Shown: positions 1 through 8,055 of the stretch, piece after piece
Position numbering within the stretch: the first letter of the stretch is position 1
Layout of the letters: each line of letters opens with the position of its first letter
Assembly (NCBI GenBank): GCA_009692585.1
Contig: SHYX01000001.1
Span: forward strand, 62,001 to 126,000
Length of the DNA: 64,000 bases
Reading direction: 5' to 3'
From: Myxococcales bacterium
Lineage (GTDB): Bacteria; Myxococcota; UBA796; SXON01
Made by a program: the position numbers and the translations under genes
Notes under the pieces: generated by a model
Seen by the model: only the letters and a program-made list of their open reading frames with translations
Database searches by the model: none
Told to the model about the DNA's origin: nothing

Positions 1-597
1 GGCCACCGCCCACGCGCCCAGCCCGTTCTGCCCGTACACTCCAGGCCGGACGCCGAACGGATCTCGGAACGCGATGAGCGTGTCTTTGCCCTCGACCTCA
101 CAAAGCGCCACGCAGGTGTACGCGCCGCGGACCTGTTCGAAGACGTCGCGCACCGCGTCCTTGACGTGCTCCAGGCCGCTGCCGTGTAGCCCCTCGGCGA
201 AGACCAGCATGATCGGCTCTACATCGCATTGCGATTGCACACGGACACCCCGGCGACGCAGCCACGACTCCAACTGCGGAGCGTTGGTCACGTTGCCGTT
301 GTGGGCCATGAGCACGCCGGGACGGCGGGTGTGGAAGGGTTGGGTGTCGTCGCGCACGCCGGCGCCCACTGTCGGGTACCGAACGTGACCGATGGCCGCC
401 GTCCCAGGCAAGGACGCCAGGGTGCCCATGCCGAAGACCTGGGTGACCATGCCGAGGTCCTTGAACACGTGCACACGGCCCTCGTGGACCGTGCCGATGC
501 CACAGGCGTCCTGGCCGCGGTGTTGCAGCGCCTGCAACGCCATCGCCGCCCCCGTCGCCGCGTTTTCCAAGCCGATCAGGCCAACAAAGCCACACAT
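1..597 (-). CDS. purF: Amidophosphoribosyltransferase PurF, N-terminal part (cut by window edge)
   Basis: PurF makes phosphoribosylamine from PRPP and glutamine, the first step of purine synthesis, in the cytoplasm. The 199 visible codons begin MCGFVGLIG, so Cys2 is exposed as the glutaminase nucleophile after Met removal and there is no propeptide. The class II glutamine amidotransferase signatures follow: QHRGQDACGI, GHVRYPTVG and AHNGNVTNA, ending near RDPFGVRPG. The phosphoribosyltransferase domain lies beyond the window. The ATG directly abuts the TGA of the upstream exonuclease (TGAATG), so the two are translationally coupled. Confidence 0.95.
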   Translation of the reverse strand, partial: MCGFVGLIGLENAATGAAMALQALQHRGQDACGIGTVHEGRVHVFKDLGMVTQVFGMGTLASLPGTAAIGHVRYPTVGAGVRDDTQPFHTRRPGVLMAHNGNVTNAPQLESWLRRRGVRVQSQCDVEPIMLVFAEGLHGSGLEHVKDAVRDVFEQVRGAYTCVALCEVEGKDTLIAFRDPFGVRPGVYGQNGLGAWAVA

Positions 598-1167
598 TCA
601 GCGCTCCAGGAGCTTGATGAGGAGCTCCGCCTGGTATCGAGCATCGTAATCGGCACGGTGTTTGAGAGACAGATCCTCGGCCGGCAGGTTCAGGCGCTCG
701 GCCAGGACCTCCTTGCTGCTGTCGAACCAATGGATGCCGAGCACCCCGGTGGCCAGGGCCTTGGTGTCGAGCGCCTTGTACCCGTAGGGATTGAGCAGGT
801 CTTCGGCCGCATAGCACCAAGCGACGAACGACCAGTCAAAGGGGGCGTTGTGGCCGACGAACACCGGTTTGGTGCCGGGGCAGGTGTGGAGCCGGGTCCA
901 CGCGCTCAGCGACAAAAGTGCCTCGCGTCGCACCACTCCGTCACGGCGCAGTGTCGCGATGTCGAGCCCGTTGACCTTCATCGCGCCCGGGTCGACCCGC
1001 GGTGCTTCCGGGCGAAGCTCGACGTAGAACGTCGCCCCGAGCTGGAGCCTCCCCGCGTCGTCGGGTGCGACGACGACCGCGCCCAACGAGATCATGTCGT
1101 ACAAGGCGGGCACCGGTCCCGAGCACTCGATGTCGATACAGAAGTAGGTCGCCCGGGTCTCGGCCAT
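598..1167 (-). CDS. DEDDh-type 3'-5' exonuclease (RNase T/DnaQ-like)
   Basis: A 189-residue protein of the DnaQ-like exonuclease superfamily. Motif I is FCIDIECSG near residue 10. A histidine/aspartate-rich middle part contains FVGHNAPFDWSF, and the C-terminal motif is LKHRADYDARYQAELL with the His and Asp expected in Exo III. These match the metal-binding acidic residues of the family. It probably trims 3' ends of DNA or RNA; the substrate cannot be told from sequence. The ATG at 1167 is preceded by TAGCCG with 7 bases between, a leaderless-type start. It lies directly upstream of purF. Confidence 0.8.
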   Translation of the reverse strand: MAETRATYFCIDIECSGPVPALYDMISLGAVVVAPDDAGRLQLGATFYVELRPEAPRVDPGAMKVNGLDIATLRRDGVVRREALLSLSAWTRLHTCPGTKPVFVGHNAPFDWSFVAWCYAAEDLLNPYGYKALDTKALATGVLGIHWFDSSKEVLAERLNLPAEDLSLKHRADYDARYQAELLIKLLER

Positions 1168-1189
1168 GGCCCCGCGGCTAACACTGAAT

Positions 1190-1210
1190 CGAAGGGGGGG
1201 AACCCCTTCG
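1190..1210. repeat. Perfect GC hairpin between divergent genes
   Basis: CGAAGGGG, a 5-base loop GGGAA, then CCCCTTCG: an 8-bp perfect stem. It sits between the divergent starts at 1167 and 1246, so it is not a terminator for either gene. It may be an operator or a short palindromic repeat; compare the larger G/C hairpin before dnaK. Confidence 0.5.
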
Positions 1211-1245
1211 CGGTTCCCCGCTCCGCTATTGGATAGAGGGTCCGC

Positions 1246-2346
1246 ATGCGGCTGTGGACCGGCCTTCTCGTCGCGATCGGACTGGCGCCGAGCGCACTGG
1301 CGCTCGCCGTGTTTGTCGGGCTGGGCGCGGTACGGTCGCTGTCGCCTGTCCAGATTGCCCTGGCGGCGTGCGGATTGGTGGTCCTCCCCATCGCTGGGAT
1401 GGTGCTGGCGGCGGGTCGGCAGCCCTGGTCCGTGGGCGCGGCAATGGTGCTCTGGCCGCTGGCGCTCTCCGTGATCCTGCCGGGGTATTTTCCGGGCGAG
1501 ATCCGCGGGGCGCTCGGAGTCGGCCTCGGCATCCTGGCGTCGTTCGGCGGCGCGGAGTTCACCGCGGAGGCAGCTCGTTTCGGTCGTGACCTGGAGCTTC
1601 CGGAGTCCGACGGGAGCGCACCGCTGCCCGAAGCCGAGCGGGCCACGCATCCGTGCAGGTCGGTCGCGACGGCGCTGGCGTCGGATCAGGTGGCGCTGCC
1701 CTACGAGGGTCAGGGCCACAGCATGGCGGTGCCGGTTCAATTCGGCGAGACTGAGCTGACCATGCTCTTCGACACCGGCGCGACCGTGACCACGCTCAGC
1801 CAGCGCGGGCTCGCCCGGTTGGGGATCACGGTTCCCCGGGACGCCCCGGAGATCACGCTCCGCACGGCCAACGGGGAGCGGACCACCCGGCTGGTGCTGG
1901 TGCCTCGGGTCTGGGTGGGCGGCCTCCCTGTCGACGGCGTCACCGTCGGGGTGTGCGACGAGTGTGAGGATGACAAGACGGCAGGGCTGTTGGGGCTCAA
2001 CGTGTCGGGTCAGTTCCTGGTCACCGTCGACACCGCGCGCCAGGAAGTGGTTTTCCAGGGGCGGCAGGGGCGGCAGGATCGGGTCGTGGACATCGGCCCG
2101 TGGCTGAAGGTCCGGGCAACCGCCAAGGTCTGGCCCGACGGTCGGGTGGAGGTCGAGGTGACGGGCCATAACGGTGCCGCTCGCGCGGTCGACGAGGCGG
2201 AGATCGGCATCCACTGTGCCAAGGACAACTTCGTGGCCCGGCTCGCCGACATCGCCCCGGGCACGGAGGCGACGGTGTCGACGCGGCTGCCAGCCGGTGC
2301 CGATTGTGACACCTACAGCGTTACGTTGGACCATGCTTGGTGGTAG
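1246..2346 (+). CDS. Membrane-anchored retropepsin-like aspartic protease
   Basis: A 366-residue protein. The first ~120 residues hold three to four hydrophobic segments (about 5-30, 40-60, 66-85, 90-105). The rest is soluble and contains MLFDTGATVTTLS near residue 170, the catalytic DTGA motif of retropepsin-like (clan AA) single-domain proteases, followed by the GLLGLNVSG segment typical of the fold. Such domains act as dimers. The substrate is unknown. The C-terminal ~80 residues look like an extra beta domain. Start: ATG 1246 with TAGAGG six bases upstream. The 3' end overlaps the convergent glycosyltransferase by 26 bp. Confidence 0.75.
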   Translation: MRLWTGLLVAIGLAPSALALAVFVGLGAVRSLSPVQIALAACGLVVLPIAGMVLAAGRQPWSVGAAMVLWPLALSVILPGYFPGEIRGALGVGLGILASFGGAEFTAEAARFGRDLELPESDGSAPLPEAERATHPCRSVATALASDQVALPYEGQGHSMAVPVQFGETELTMLFDTGATVTTLSQRGLARLGITVPRDAPEITLRTANGERTTRLVLVPRVWVGGLPVDGVTVGVCDECEDDKTAGLLGLNVSGQFLVTVDTARQEVVFQGRQGRQDRVVDIGPWLKVRATAKVWPDGRVEVEVTGHNGAARAVDEAEIGIHCAKDNFVARLADIAPGTEATVSTRLPAGADCDTYSVTLDHAWW

Positions 2347-3121
2347 CCGGCATCAGTCGTTGCCGCAGACGGCGCGCGGGCCCGAAGCGGACGATGCAGA
2401 ACATCGCATCCACACCGTCTTTCCAGGTGATCTTCTTCCCCTGCGCGTACGAGCGACCGTGGTAGGCGATCGGCACTTCGTAGATGCGGCACTCGAGCTG
2501 TGCAACCTTGGCGGTCAGCTCGATCTCCACTCCGAACCGGTCGCTCTCGATGTCGATCTTCTGCAGGACAGACGACCGGAAGGCCTTGTATCCGGTCTCC
2601 ACGTCGGACAGATTCAGGTCGGTGGCGGCGTTGGCGGCCAGGGTGATGATGGAGTTTCCAATCGAGTGCCAGAACAACAGCACCCGACGCTCGCTGGGCA
2701 GGAAGCGGCTCCCATAGACCACGTCGGCGCGGCCCTCCCAGAGCGGGCGGAGCATCTTCGCGTAGTCGCGGGGGTCGTACTCCAGGTCCGCGTCCTGGAC
2801 GATGACCAACTCGCCCGTGGCCGCGGCGAATCCGCTGCGCAGACCAGCGCCCTTCCCCAGGTTTCGCGTGTGTCGTACGGCGCGGAGGGTCACCCGGTCA
2901 GACCCGTCGGTCGCGCCGGCGGCGGCGGGTCCCGCGGCGATGAGCTCATCGATGATCGCGGCAGTCCCGTCGGTCGAGCCGTCGTCCACCACCACCAGTT
3001 CGACGGTGTCACTGAGCGCCAGAGCTTCGCTCCGAAGGACCTCGCGAATGACTGCGGCAACGGTTGGCGCTTCGTTGAACGCGGGGATGACGATCGACAG
3101 GGACCGGATGGGACGAGGCAT
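2321..3121 (-). CDS. Family 2 glycosyltransferase (polyprenyl-phosphate sugar transferase type)
   Basis: A 266-residue GT-A enzyme. It starts SLSIVIPAFNEAPTVA, then VVVDDGSTDGT, then the RHTRNLGKGAGLRSGF segment and VIVQDADLEYDPRDY, where DAD is the metal and nucleotide-sugar site. VYGSRF and HGRSYAQGKKI complete the dolichol-phosphate mannose synthase-like pattern. There are no clear membrane helices at the C-terminus. It probably moves a sugar to a polyprenyl phosphate or glycan. ATG 3121 is part of a divergent promoter with the SGNH gene. Confidence 0.85.
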   Translation of the reverse strand: MPRPIRSLSIVIPAFNEAPTVAAVIREVLRSEALALSDTVELVVVDDGSTDGTAAIIDELIAAGPAAAGATDGSDRVTLRAVRHTRNLGKGAGLRSGFAAATGELVIVQDADLEYDPRDYAKMLRPLWEGRADVVYGSRFLPSERRVLLFWHSIGNSIITLAANAATDLNLSDVETGYKAFRSSVLQKIDIESDRFGVEIELTAKVAQLECRIYEVPIAYHGRSYAQGKKITWKDGVDAMFCIVRFGPARRLRQRLMPATTKHGPT

Positions 3122-3149
3122 GCGGGGCCGTGCCTATCCCGTGGCGCGA
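3122..3149. promoter_or_regulatory. Compact bidirectional promoter, overlapping -10 elements
   Basis: Only 28 bp separate the two start codons. Plus strand: TATCCC (3135-3140), nine bases, then ATG 3150. Minus strand: TAGGCA (3136-3131), nine bases, then ATG 3121. The two hexamers share the TA at 3135-3136. There is no Shine-Dalgarno sequence on either side, so both transcripts would start at or near the start codon. Confidence 0.55.
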
Positions 3150-4235
3150 ATGTCGACTAGCGGGTGGCGCGTCGCCGTGGGGGCCCTCGCGCTGGCCTGC
3201 GTCCTGGAAGGCCTCGCGCGCCTCGTGCCGCCGCCGGGCGCGGTCGCCGGCGCCTGGAGGGACCGGGACGCGGCGCCCGCGGGCATCCTCCTGGATGGCA
3301 GCCCCTGGTTCCTATGGGAGCTAAGCCCCGGCATTCATCGCGAGTTTGGGGTGTCGGTGTCGATCAATTCGGTGGGCCTGCGGGCGCCGGAGATTGGAGT
3401 GAAGTCGCGACCTAGGTTGATTGCGGTCGGGGATTCGTCGATCTACGGCTTCGGCGTGGCCGAAGCCGAAGTGTTCACGGCTCGGCTCGGCGCGACCCTC
3501 CCCGTGGAGGTGATCAACGCCGGCGTGCCGGGCTACAGCACCTTTCAGACCTTGAACCTGCTGGATGCGCGGGTACTCGCCCTACAGCCCGACCTGTTGC
3601 TCATCGGAAATCTCTGGTCTGACAACAGTTTTGACACCTTCGTCGATCACGACCTTCTCGCCGCGTACACCGACTGGACGCGGTCGCCGACGCAGCGGGC
3701 CCGCGTCGTCCTCGAGCATTCGCGGGTGTTTCGGTGGCTGGATTGGGGGTTGCGCGTGCGCCGGCACGCCGTGCGGGCCACGCGGGTAGGGTGGACCGTC
3801 GGCAAGGGCGGCGACCCGATGGGGAAGCGGCGCGTGGCCATCGAGGACTACGCCGCGAACCTGGACGCGATGGCCGCTCGCCTCCGCGATCGGGGTGGCA
3901 GCGTCGCGTTTGTCCTCCTCGCCAACCGGGAGGACCTCCTCCACGGCGAGCCGCGTCCGGCGTGGGAGCCGTACCGCGCGGTGATGCGCGAGACCGCCGC
4001 GCGTTGGGGCGCTCCCCTCGTGGACGTTCCGGCCGCGTTCGTCGCCTCGGGCCTTGGCGTCGACACGCTCTTCCTCGACCTCATGCATCCGAGTGCCACC
4101 GGACACCGGCTCGTCGCCGACGCGGTGCTCGCGGCGCTCGAGGCCTGGCCCGAGAGCCCGGTCGTGTTGCACGATCCGGGGCCGCGCCCGAGGTACTCCG
4201 ACCCGTTCGTGCAGCGAGAGACGCCGTCCAGGTGA
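3150..4235 (+). CDS. SGNH/GDSL hydrolase, membrane-anchored
   Basis: A 361-residue protein with one N-terminal hydrophobic segment (about residues 6-22), so it is anchored or secreted. Block I is LIAVGDSSIYGFG with the nucleophile Ser. Block II/III follow as INAGVPGYSTFQ and LLIGNLWSDNS. The C-terminal block V is FLDLMHPSATGH with the catalytic Asp-x-x-His. Such enzymes remove acyl groups from sugars, lipids or peptidoglycan. The N-terminal AlgX/DltD-like layout fits polysaccharide modification together with the divergent glycosyltransferase. A GTG at 3141 is an alternative start. Confidence 0.75.
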   Translation: MSTSGWRVAVGALALACVLEGLARLVPPPGAVAGAWRDRDAAPAGILLDGSPWFLWELSPGIHREFGVSVSINSVGLRAPEIGVKSRPRLIAVGDSSIYGFGVAEAEVFTARLGATLPVEVINAGVPGYSTFQTLNLLDARVLALQPDLLLIGNLWSDNSFDTFVDHDLLAAYTDWTRSPTQRARVVLEHSRVFRWLDWGLRVRRHAVRATRVGWTVGKGGDPMGKRRVAIEDYAANLDAMAARLRDRGGSVAFVLLANREDLLHGEPRPAWEPYRAVMRETAARWGAPLVDVPAAFVASGLGVDTLFLDLMHPSATGHRLVADAVLAALEAWPESPVVLHDPGPRPRYSDPFVQRETPSR

Positions 4236-4238
4236 GCG

Positions 4239-5063
4239 CTACCGGACCTCGAACGGAAACGCGACCTGCTGTTCTTTCGGCAAGGTGTACAACACCCGCT
4301 CGTCGTCCTCGTGCAGGATGTCATGAGCGTGGAACGCGTACATTCCGGGCACCAGCGCCTCCCGGGTGGACAGAAGGTAGTCCTCCCGGGTGTCGAAGCC
4401 GACAATGTCGAAGGCGACGTCGTCCTTGGCAACCCATAGATTCACGAGGTTGTCTTCGGCCCCGAAGACGCCCTTGACCCGCCCCTTGTTGACGAACTCC
4501 AACTCGCTGAGGTGAAGGTTCATCTGGGCGATCTCACTCGGCCGGAGTCGTGTGGTAAAAACCAGATCGACCTTGCCCGGGGGGAGGGCCTCCTCGGGGA
4601 TGTCTTGGATTCCAGCGTAGTGTTTGAGGTCGGTGCCGACCATCTGGATTCGTTGGCGACCCAGCTCCACGTACGCGGAGCGCCCGACCGCGTAGAAGCC
4701 GGGGTGGTCGGGCTCGGGGTACAACGACAACGACAGCGCCTCGAAGTCTTCGTCGTCTGGGACTTCCTTGGCAAATCCGCGCGCCTTGATGAACCCCTCC
4801 TTGCCGGCGAGGATGCGCAGCCCGTGGGGACCCTTGATCACGTCGTCTTCAGCCTTGCCGCTGTCGTCCACTTCGGCGCGCAGCACCAGTTCCTCCGCGG
4901 GCAACTCCAGGGCGAACCTGCCGCTGGCATCGGTGTAGTGACGCGCCATGACCCCTTCGACCACGACGGTGGCCTCCGGCACCGGGTGCCCCCAGATGTC
5001 CTTGACGACGCCCTCCACCCCGCGGGTGTCGTCGGTGCAACCGAATAGGAGAGCGGCCAGCAT
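4239..5063 (-). CDS. Lipoprotein with carboxypeptidase-regulatory-like domain
   Basis: A 274-residue protein with a very short signal and lipobox (MLAALLFGC), so a lipoprotein. Residues ~15-60 (VEGVVKDIWGHPVPEATVVVEG ... YTDASGRFALELP) form a CarboxypepD_reg-like beta sandwich. The remainder is unrecognised and rich in charged residues. ATG 5063 lies 9 bases after the stop of the GbsR-like gene. TAGGCG (5075-5070) ends six bases before it and starts with that stop codon. Confidence 0.7.
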   Translation of the reverse strand: MLAALLFGCTDDTRGVEGVVKDIWGHPVPEATVVVEGVMARHYTDASGRFALELPAEELVLRAEVDDSGKAEDDVIKGPHGLRILAGKEGFIKARGFAKEVPDDEDFEALSLSLYPEPDHPGFYAVGRSAYVELGRQRIQMVGTDLKHYAGIQDIPEEALPPGKVDLVFTTRLRPSEIAQMNLHLSELEFVNKGRVKGVFGAEDNLVNLWVAKDDVAFDIVGFDTREDYLLSTREALVPGMYAFHAHDILHEDDERVLYTLPKEQQVAFPFEVR

Positions 5064-5072
5064 GGGCCGCGC

Positions 5073-5675
5073 CTATCCCGTGGCGGAGCGCGCCGCGGCC
5101 AGCACATCGCGGAGTGGGCGCAGATTCGCGCTGCCGGTGCGACTGAACCGATCGATGAGCCGATGCCCGACCCGGGCCAGCTCGAGGATCCGGCTGACGC
5201 GGGTGTGGAGGAAGCGACTCTGATGCATCGCCCGCGGATCCTCTCCTTTGCCCTCGCGATCGAGGATGTCCAGCGCGGCCTGGAGCTGCTGGATCGTGCG
5301 GCCCACCATCCGGAGTTCCCGTTCCCGGAAGACCCGCCCGATCAACATCCAGATGTCGGTCTCGGCGACGAAGAGGCGGCGACGTTCCCGCGGCGCCGGC
5401 TCACGACGGATGACGCCCCACTGCAAGAGTTCGTTGAGCGTGGTGCTGATCATCCCGGCGCTCAACCCGGTGCGCGCCTCGATCTGCTCGGCGTCGAGCG
5501 CATCGGCCGACAGATAGAGCACCGCCCAGACCCTCCCCATCGAGGGTTTGAAATTCCAGAAGCCGATCACCTCGCCGATGGCCTCGGCCACCAGCGCCAC
5601 CGCCCGAGCGCGCGCCTGGGCGTCCGCCCCCTCGGCGCGGGCGGCAGGCTCGGTCTCGGCGCTGGCGGTGTTCAC
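5073..5675 (-). CDS. GbsR/MarR-like transcriptional regulator
   Basis: A 200-residue winged-helix protein. GFWNFKPSMGRVWAVLYLS opens the domain, and the recognition helix region is LSAGMISTTLNELLQWGVIRR, as in the GbsR (COG1510) branch of MarR proteins. The C-terminal half is helical (RELRMVGRTIQQLQAALDIL) and probably dimerises. The start is GTG 5675. A perfect inverted repeat (5680-5695) lies directly in front of it and before the divergent menaquinone operon, so it probably regulates itself and that operon. The ligand is unknown. Confidence 0.75.
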   Translation of the reverse strand: MNTASAETEPAARAEGADAQARARAVALVAEAIGEVIGFWNFKPSMGRVWAVLYLSADALDAEQIEARTGLSAGMISTTLNELLQWGVIRREPAPRERRRLFVAETDIWMLIGRVFRERELRMVGRTIQQLQAALDILDREGKGEDPRAMHQSRFLHTRVSRILELARVGHRLIDRFSRTGSANLRPLRDVLAAARSATG

Positions 5676-5726
5676 GAAGTTCAGTTAACACTGAAATCGC
5701 TGAATTGACCAGTGCCGGAGAATCCC
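5676..5726. promoter_or_regulatory. Divergent operator/promoter of the regulator and the menaquinone operon
   Basis: TTCAGTTAACACTGAA at 5680-5695 is a perfect inverted repeat with 6-base arms around TAAC. A further half-site-like GCTGAATT follows at 5699-5706. On the minus strand TAACTG ends six bases before the GTG of the regulator, so the palindrome overlaps its -10. GGAG at 5717-5720 precedes ATG 5727 by six bases. Confidence 0.6.
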
Positions 5727-6782
5727 ATGGAGTCCGAAGCTGTCACGCGGGTCGACCCGCAGGGGGTGGTGCGGCGCGTCGAGCCCGCCGGGTTGGCCAA
5801 CGGGCGTCCGGGGGTGATCATCACGGGACCGCGCCTTGTCGGCCCGGAAGTTGTGTTCCTTCGATTGGCGCCGCGGGTGCACGAAGCCGAGGTGCGTCTG
5901 CGCGCGCTGGTCGGCAGCGACGTCGACGTCGTCGAGGGCGTGGGTCGCTACCTTGTGGTGGCGGGCGGCAAGCGCCTGCGGCCGATGCTCACGATGCTTG
6001 GCGCGGGTGCCGTGGGCTTTCAGGGCGATCTCGTGGGGTTGATGTGCGTGGCCGAGCTGATCCACCTCGGCTCGTTGCTCCACGACGACGTCGTCGACGG
6101 CGCCGAGTTGCGTCGGGGTCGGCTCGCGGCCCACAAGGTCTACGGCAACGCGGCGACCATCCTGACCGGGGATTTCTGCCTGGCGCGTGCGGTCCTGCTG
6201 GCCGCCGAGGCCGGTGGGCACCGCGCCGTCACCGAGCTTGCTCGCGCGGTGACCGCGATGGCCGAGGGCGAGGTTCTCCAGCTACAACGGGCAGGGAACC
6301 TGGATACTACGTTGGACGCGTACCTGGAGATGGTGGACAAGAAGTCCGCGGCGCTCATCGCCTGGGCCGCCGCCGCGGCTGCGTATGCCGCGGGTCGCGA
6401 GCGGGAGGCCGCCGCGTTGGAACGCTTTGGCCGCGGGGTGGGCGTGGCCTTCCAGATCACCGACGACGTGTTGGACTACGCCGACGGCACCGGCAAGCGG
6501 ATTGGCGCCGACCTCCGCGAGCGGAAGTTGACGCTTCCGCTGGTCCACGCGATGACGCGGATTCCGGGGCTCAGGGCGCGCCTGATGGCGGCCGCGCCCA
6601 CCGACGCCCAGCTTCCCGGGCTGGTCGCCGAGGTGCGTGAATCGGGCGCGCTCGACGCTGCGCTCGCCGAGGCCCACCGTCGTGTCGATGACGCGCTCGG
6701 CTGCCTCGATGCCCTTCCCGCTGGCCCCGACCGCGACGCGCTCGCGGTGCTCGGTACCTACCTGGTGGAGCGGGCCTCGTGA
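5727..6782 (+). CDS. Polyprenyl diphosphate synthase (menaquinone side chain)
   Basis: A 351-residue trans-polyprenyl synthase. The first Asp-rich motif is HLGSLLHDDVVDGA and the second ITDDVLDYADGTGKRIGADL; the substrate-binding GGKRLRPML and the KSAALI segment are present. It elongates FPP or GGPP with IPP to the C35-C45 tail used by MqnP downstream. Chain length cannot be read off safely. Start ATG 5727 has GGAG six bases upstream; GTG 5712 is a possible alternative. First gene of a seven-gene operon, with the GbsR-like regulator divergent to it. Confidence 0.88.
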   Translation: MESEAVTRVDPQGVVRRVEPAGLANGRPGVIITGPRLVGPEVVFLRLAPRVHEAEVRLRALVGSDVDVVEGVGRYLVVAGGKRLRPMLTMLGAGAVGFQGDLVGLMCVAELIHLGSLLHDDVVDGAELRRGRLAAHKVYGNAATILTGDFCLARAVLLAAEAGGHRAVTELARAVTAMAEGEVLQLQRAGNLDTTLDAYLEMVDKKSAALIAWAAAAAAYAAGREREAAALERFGRGVGVAFQITDDVLDYADGTGKRIGADLRERKLTLPLVHAMTRIPGLRARLMAAAPTDAQLPGLVAEVRESGALDAALAEAHRRVDDALGCLDALPAGPDRDALAVLGTYLVERAS

Positions 6783-7486
6783 CCACCTCGTCGCCCGTGG
6801 CCGGCGATCCGGGTCGCGCGCCGGCCGTCCAGGCGATGTTCGCCCGGATCGCGGGCGGGTACGACCGGGCCAACGCGCTGATGTCGCTCGGGATCGATCG
6901 GGCCTGGCGCCGAATCGCCATCGCGGAGCTGGGCGACCGTGCCGACGGCGACGTGCTCGATCTCTGTGCGGGAACCATGGACTTCTCGGGCATGTTGAAG
7001 GCGCGTGCGCGGTCGCTCACGGCGCTGGACTTCTGCGCCGAAATGCTCGACGGCGGTCGGCACAAGGCCCCCGAGGCGCGCATCGTGTGCGCGGATGCCC
7101 GAGAGATGCCGCTTGCCGACAGCATGTTTGACGCCGTCGTCGCCGGCTTTGGCGTTCGGAACGTGCCGCAACCGGAGCGGGCTGTCGCCGAGGCGGCGCG
7201 GGTGCTTCGGCCGGGCGGAGTCCTGGTGGTGGTCGACTTCTTCCGCCCCACCACCTGGATGTCGCGACTGCTCGCCGCAACCTACAATCGTCTGGTGCTC
7301 CCGCTGGTCGGCGGCCTCGTGGCCGGCGACGCCAGCGCGTATCGTTACCTCGCCCAGAGCATGGGGGCGTGGGTGGATCGCGCGGGATTCGAGACTATGT
7401 GTCGCGACAATGGTTTCGAATATGTGATGGGGCGGGAGCTCTTTCCGCCTGTCGCCAGCATCGTCATCGCCCGGAAGGCATCGTGA
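6779..7486 (+). CDS. ubiE: Demethylmenaquinone methyltransferase (UbiE/MenG)
   Basis: A 235-residue class I SAM methyltransferase. The opening FARIAGGYDRANALMSLGID is the UbiE signature, the SAM loop is VLDLCAGTMDF, and FGVRNVPQPERAVAEAARVLRPGG is the second UbiE signature. It adds the final methyl group to demethylmenaquinone at the membrane. The GTG start overlaps the previous stop (GTGA), and the end overlaps ubiX in the same way, so translation is coupled. Confidence 0.9.
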   Translation: MTTSSPVAGDPGRAPAVQAMFARIAGGYDRANALMSLGIDRAWRRIAIAELGDRADGDVLDLCAGTMDFSGMLKARARSLTALDFCAEMLDGGRHKAPEARIVCADAREMPLADSMFDAVVAGFGVRNVPQPERAVAEAARVLRPGGVLVVVDFFRPTTWMSRLLAATYNRLVLPLVGGLVAGDASAYRYLAQSMGAWVDRAGFETMCRDNGFEYVMGRELFPPVASIVIARKAS

Positions 7487-8055
7487 AGCGACTGGTCTTC
7501 GGCATCACCGGGGCCTCGGGTGCACCGTACGCCGCGCGCGCGCTCGAGTTCCTGCGCCAACACGGGCAGGTGCACGTCGATGTCGTCTTCACCAAGACCG
7601 GCCGCCTGGTGTGGAATCACGAGGTCGGCACCGACCCCGCCGACTACGGCTTCCCGATCTGGAATCCGGGCGACTTCACCGCCCCCTTCGCCTCGGGCAG
7701 CGCGCGGGTGGACGCGATGCTGGTCCTCCCCTGTTCGGCCGGGTCGGCAGGTCGGATCGCCCATTGTCTGTCGACGGACCTCGTGGGGCGGGCGGCAGAC
7801 GTCACCTTGAAGGAGCGTCGACCGCTGGTGCTCGTCGTTCGCGAGATGCCCCTGTCGCTCATCCATCTGCGCAACCTCACCCAGCTTGCCGAAGCGGGCG
7901 CCACGGTGCTGCCCGCGTCTCCAGGCTTCTACCACCGGCCCCAGTCGGTGCAGGACCTCGTCGACCACGTCGTCGCCCGTTCGCTGGACCTCGTGGGCAT
8001 CGACAACGAACTTTTCCGCCGCTGGAGCGGCCTCGGAGACGCCGATGTTGCCTGA
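7483..8055 (+). CDS. ubiX: UbiX-family flavin prenyltransferase
   Basis: A 190-residue flavoprotein with the opening VFGITGASGAPYAARALEFL, the SAGSAGRIAHCLSTDLVGRAADV loop and VVREMPLSLIHLRNL, all hallmarks of UbiX. UbiX makes prenylated FMN for a UbiD-type decarboxylase. In the futalosine pathway the naphthoate carboxyl group must be removed by such a pair. No ubiD homologue is in this window, so the partner must be elsewhere. GTG start overlaps the ubiE stop. Confidence 0.88.
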   Translation: MKRLVFGITGASGAPYAARALEFLRQHGQVHVDVVFTKTGRLVWNHEVGTDPADYGFPIWNPGDFTAPFASGSARVDAMLVLPCSAGSAGRIAHCLSTDLVGRAADVTLKERRPLVLVVREMPLSLIHLRNLTQLAEAGATVLPASPGFYHRPQSVQDLVDHVVARSLDLVGIDNELFRRWSGLGDADVA

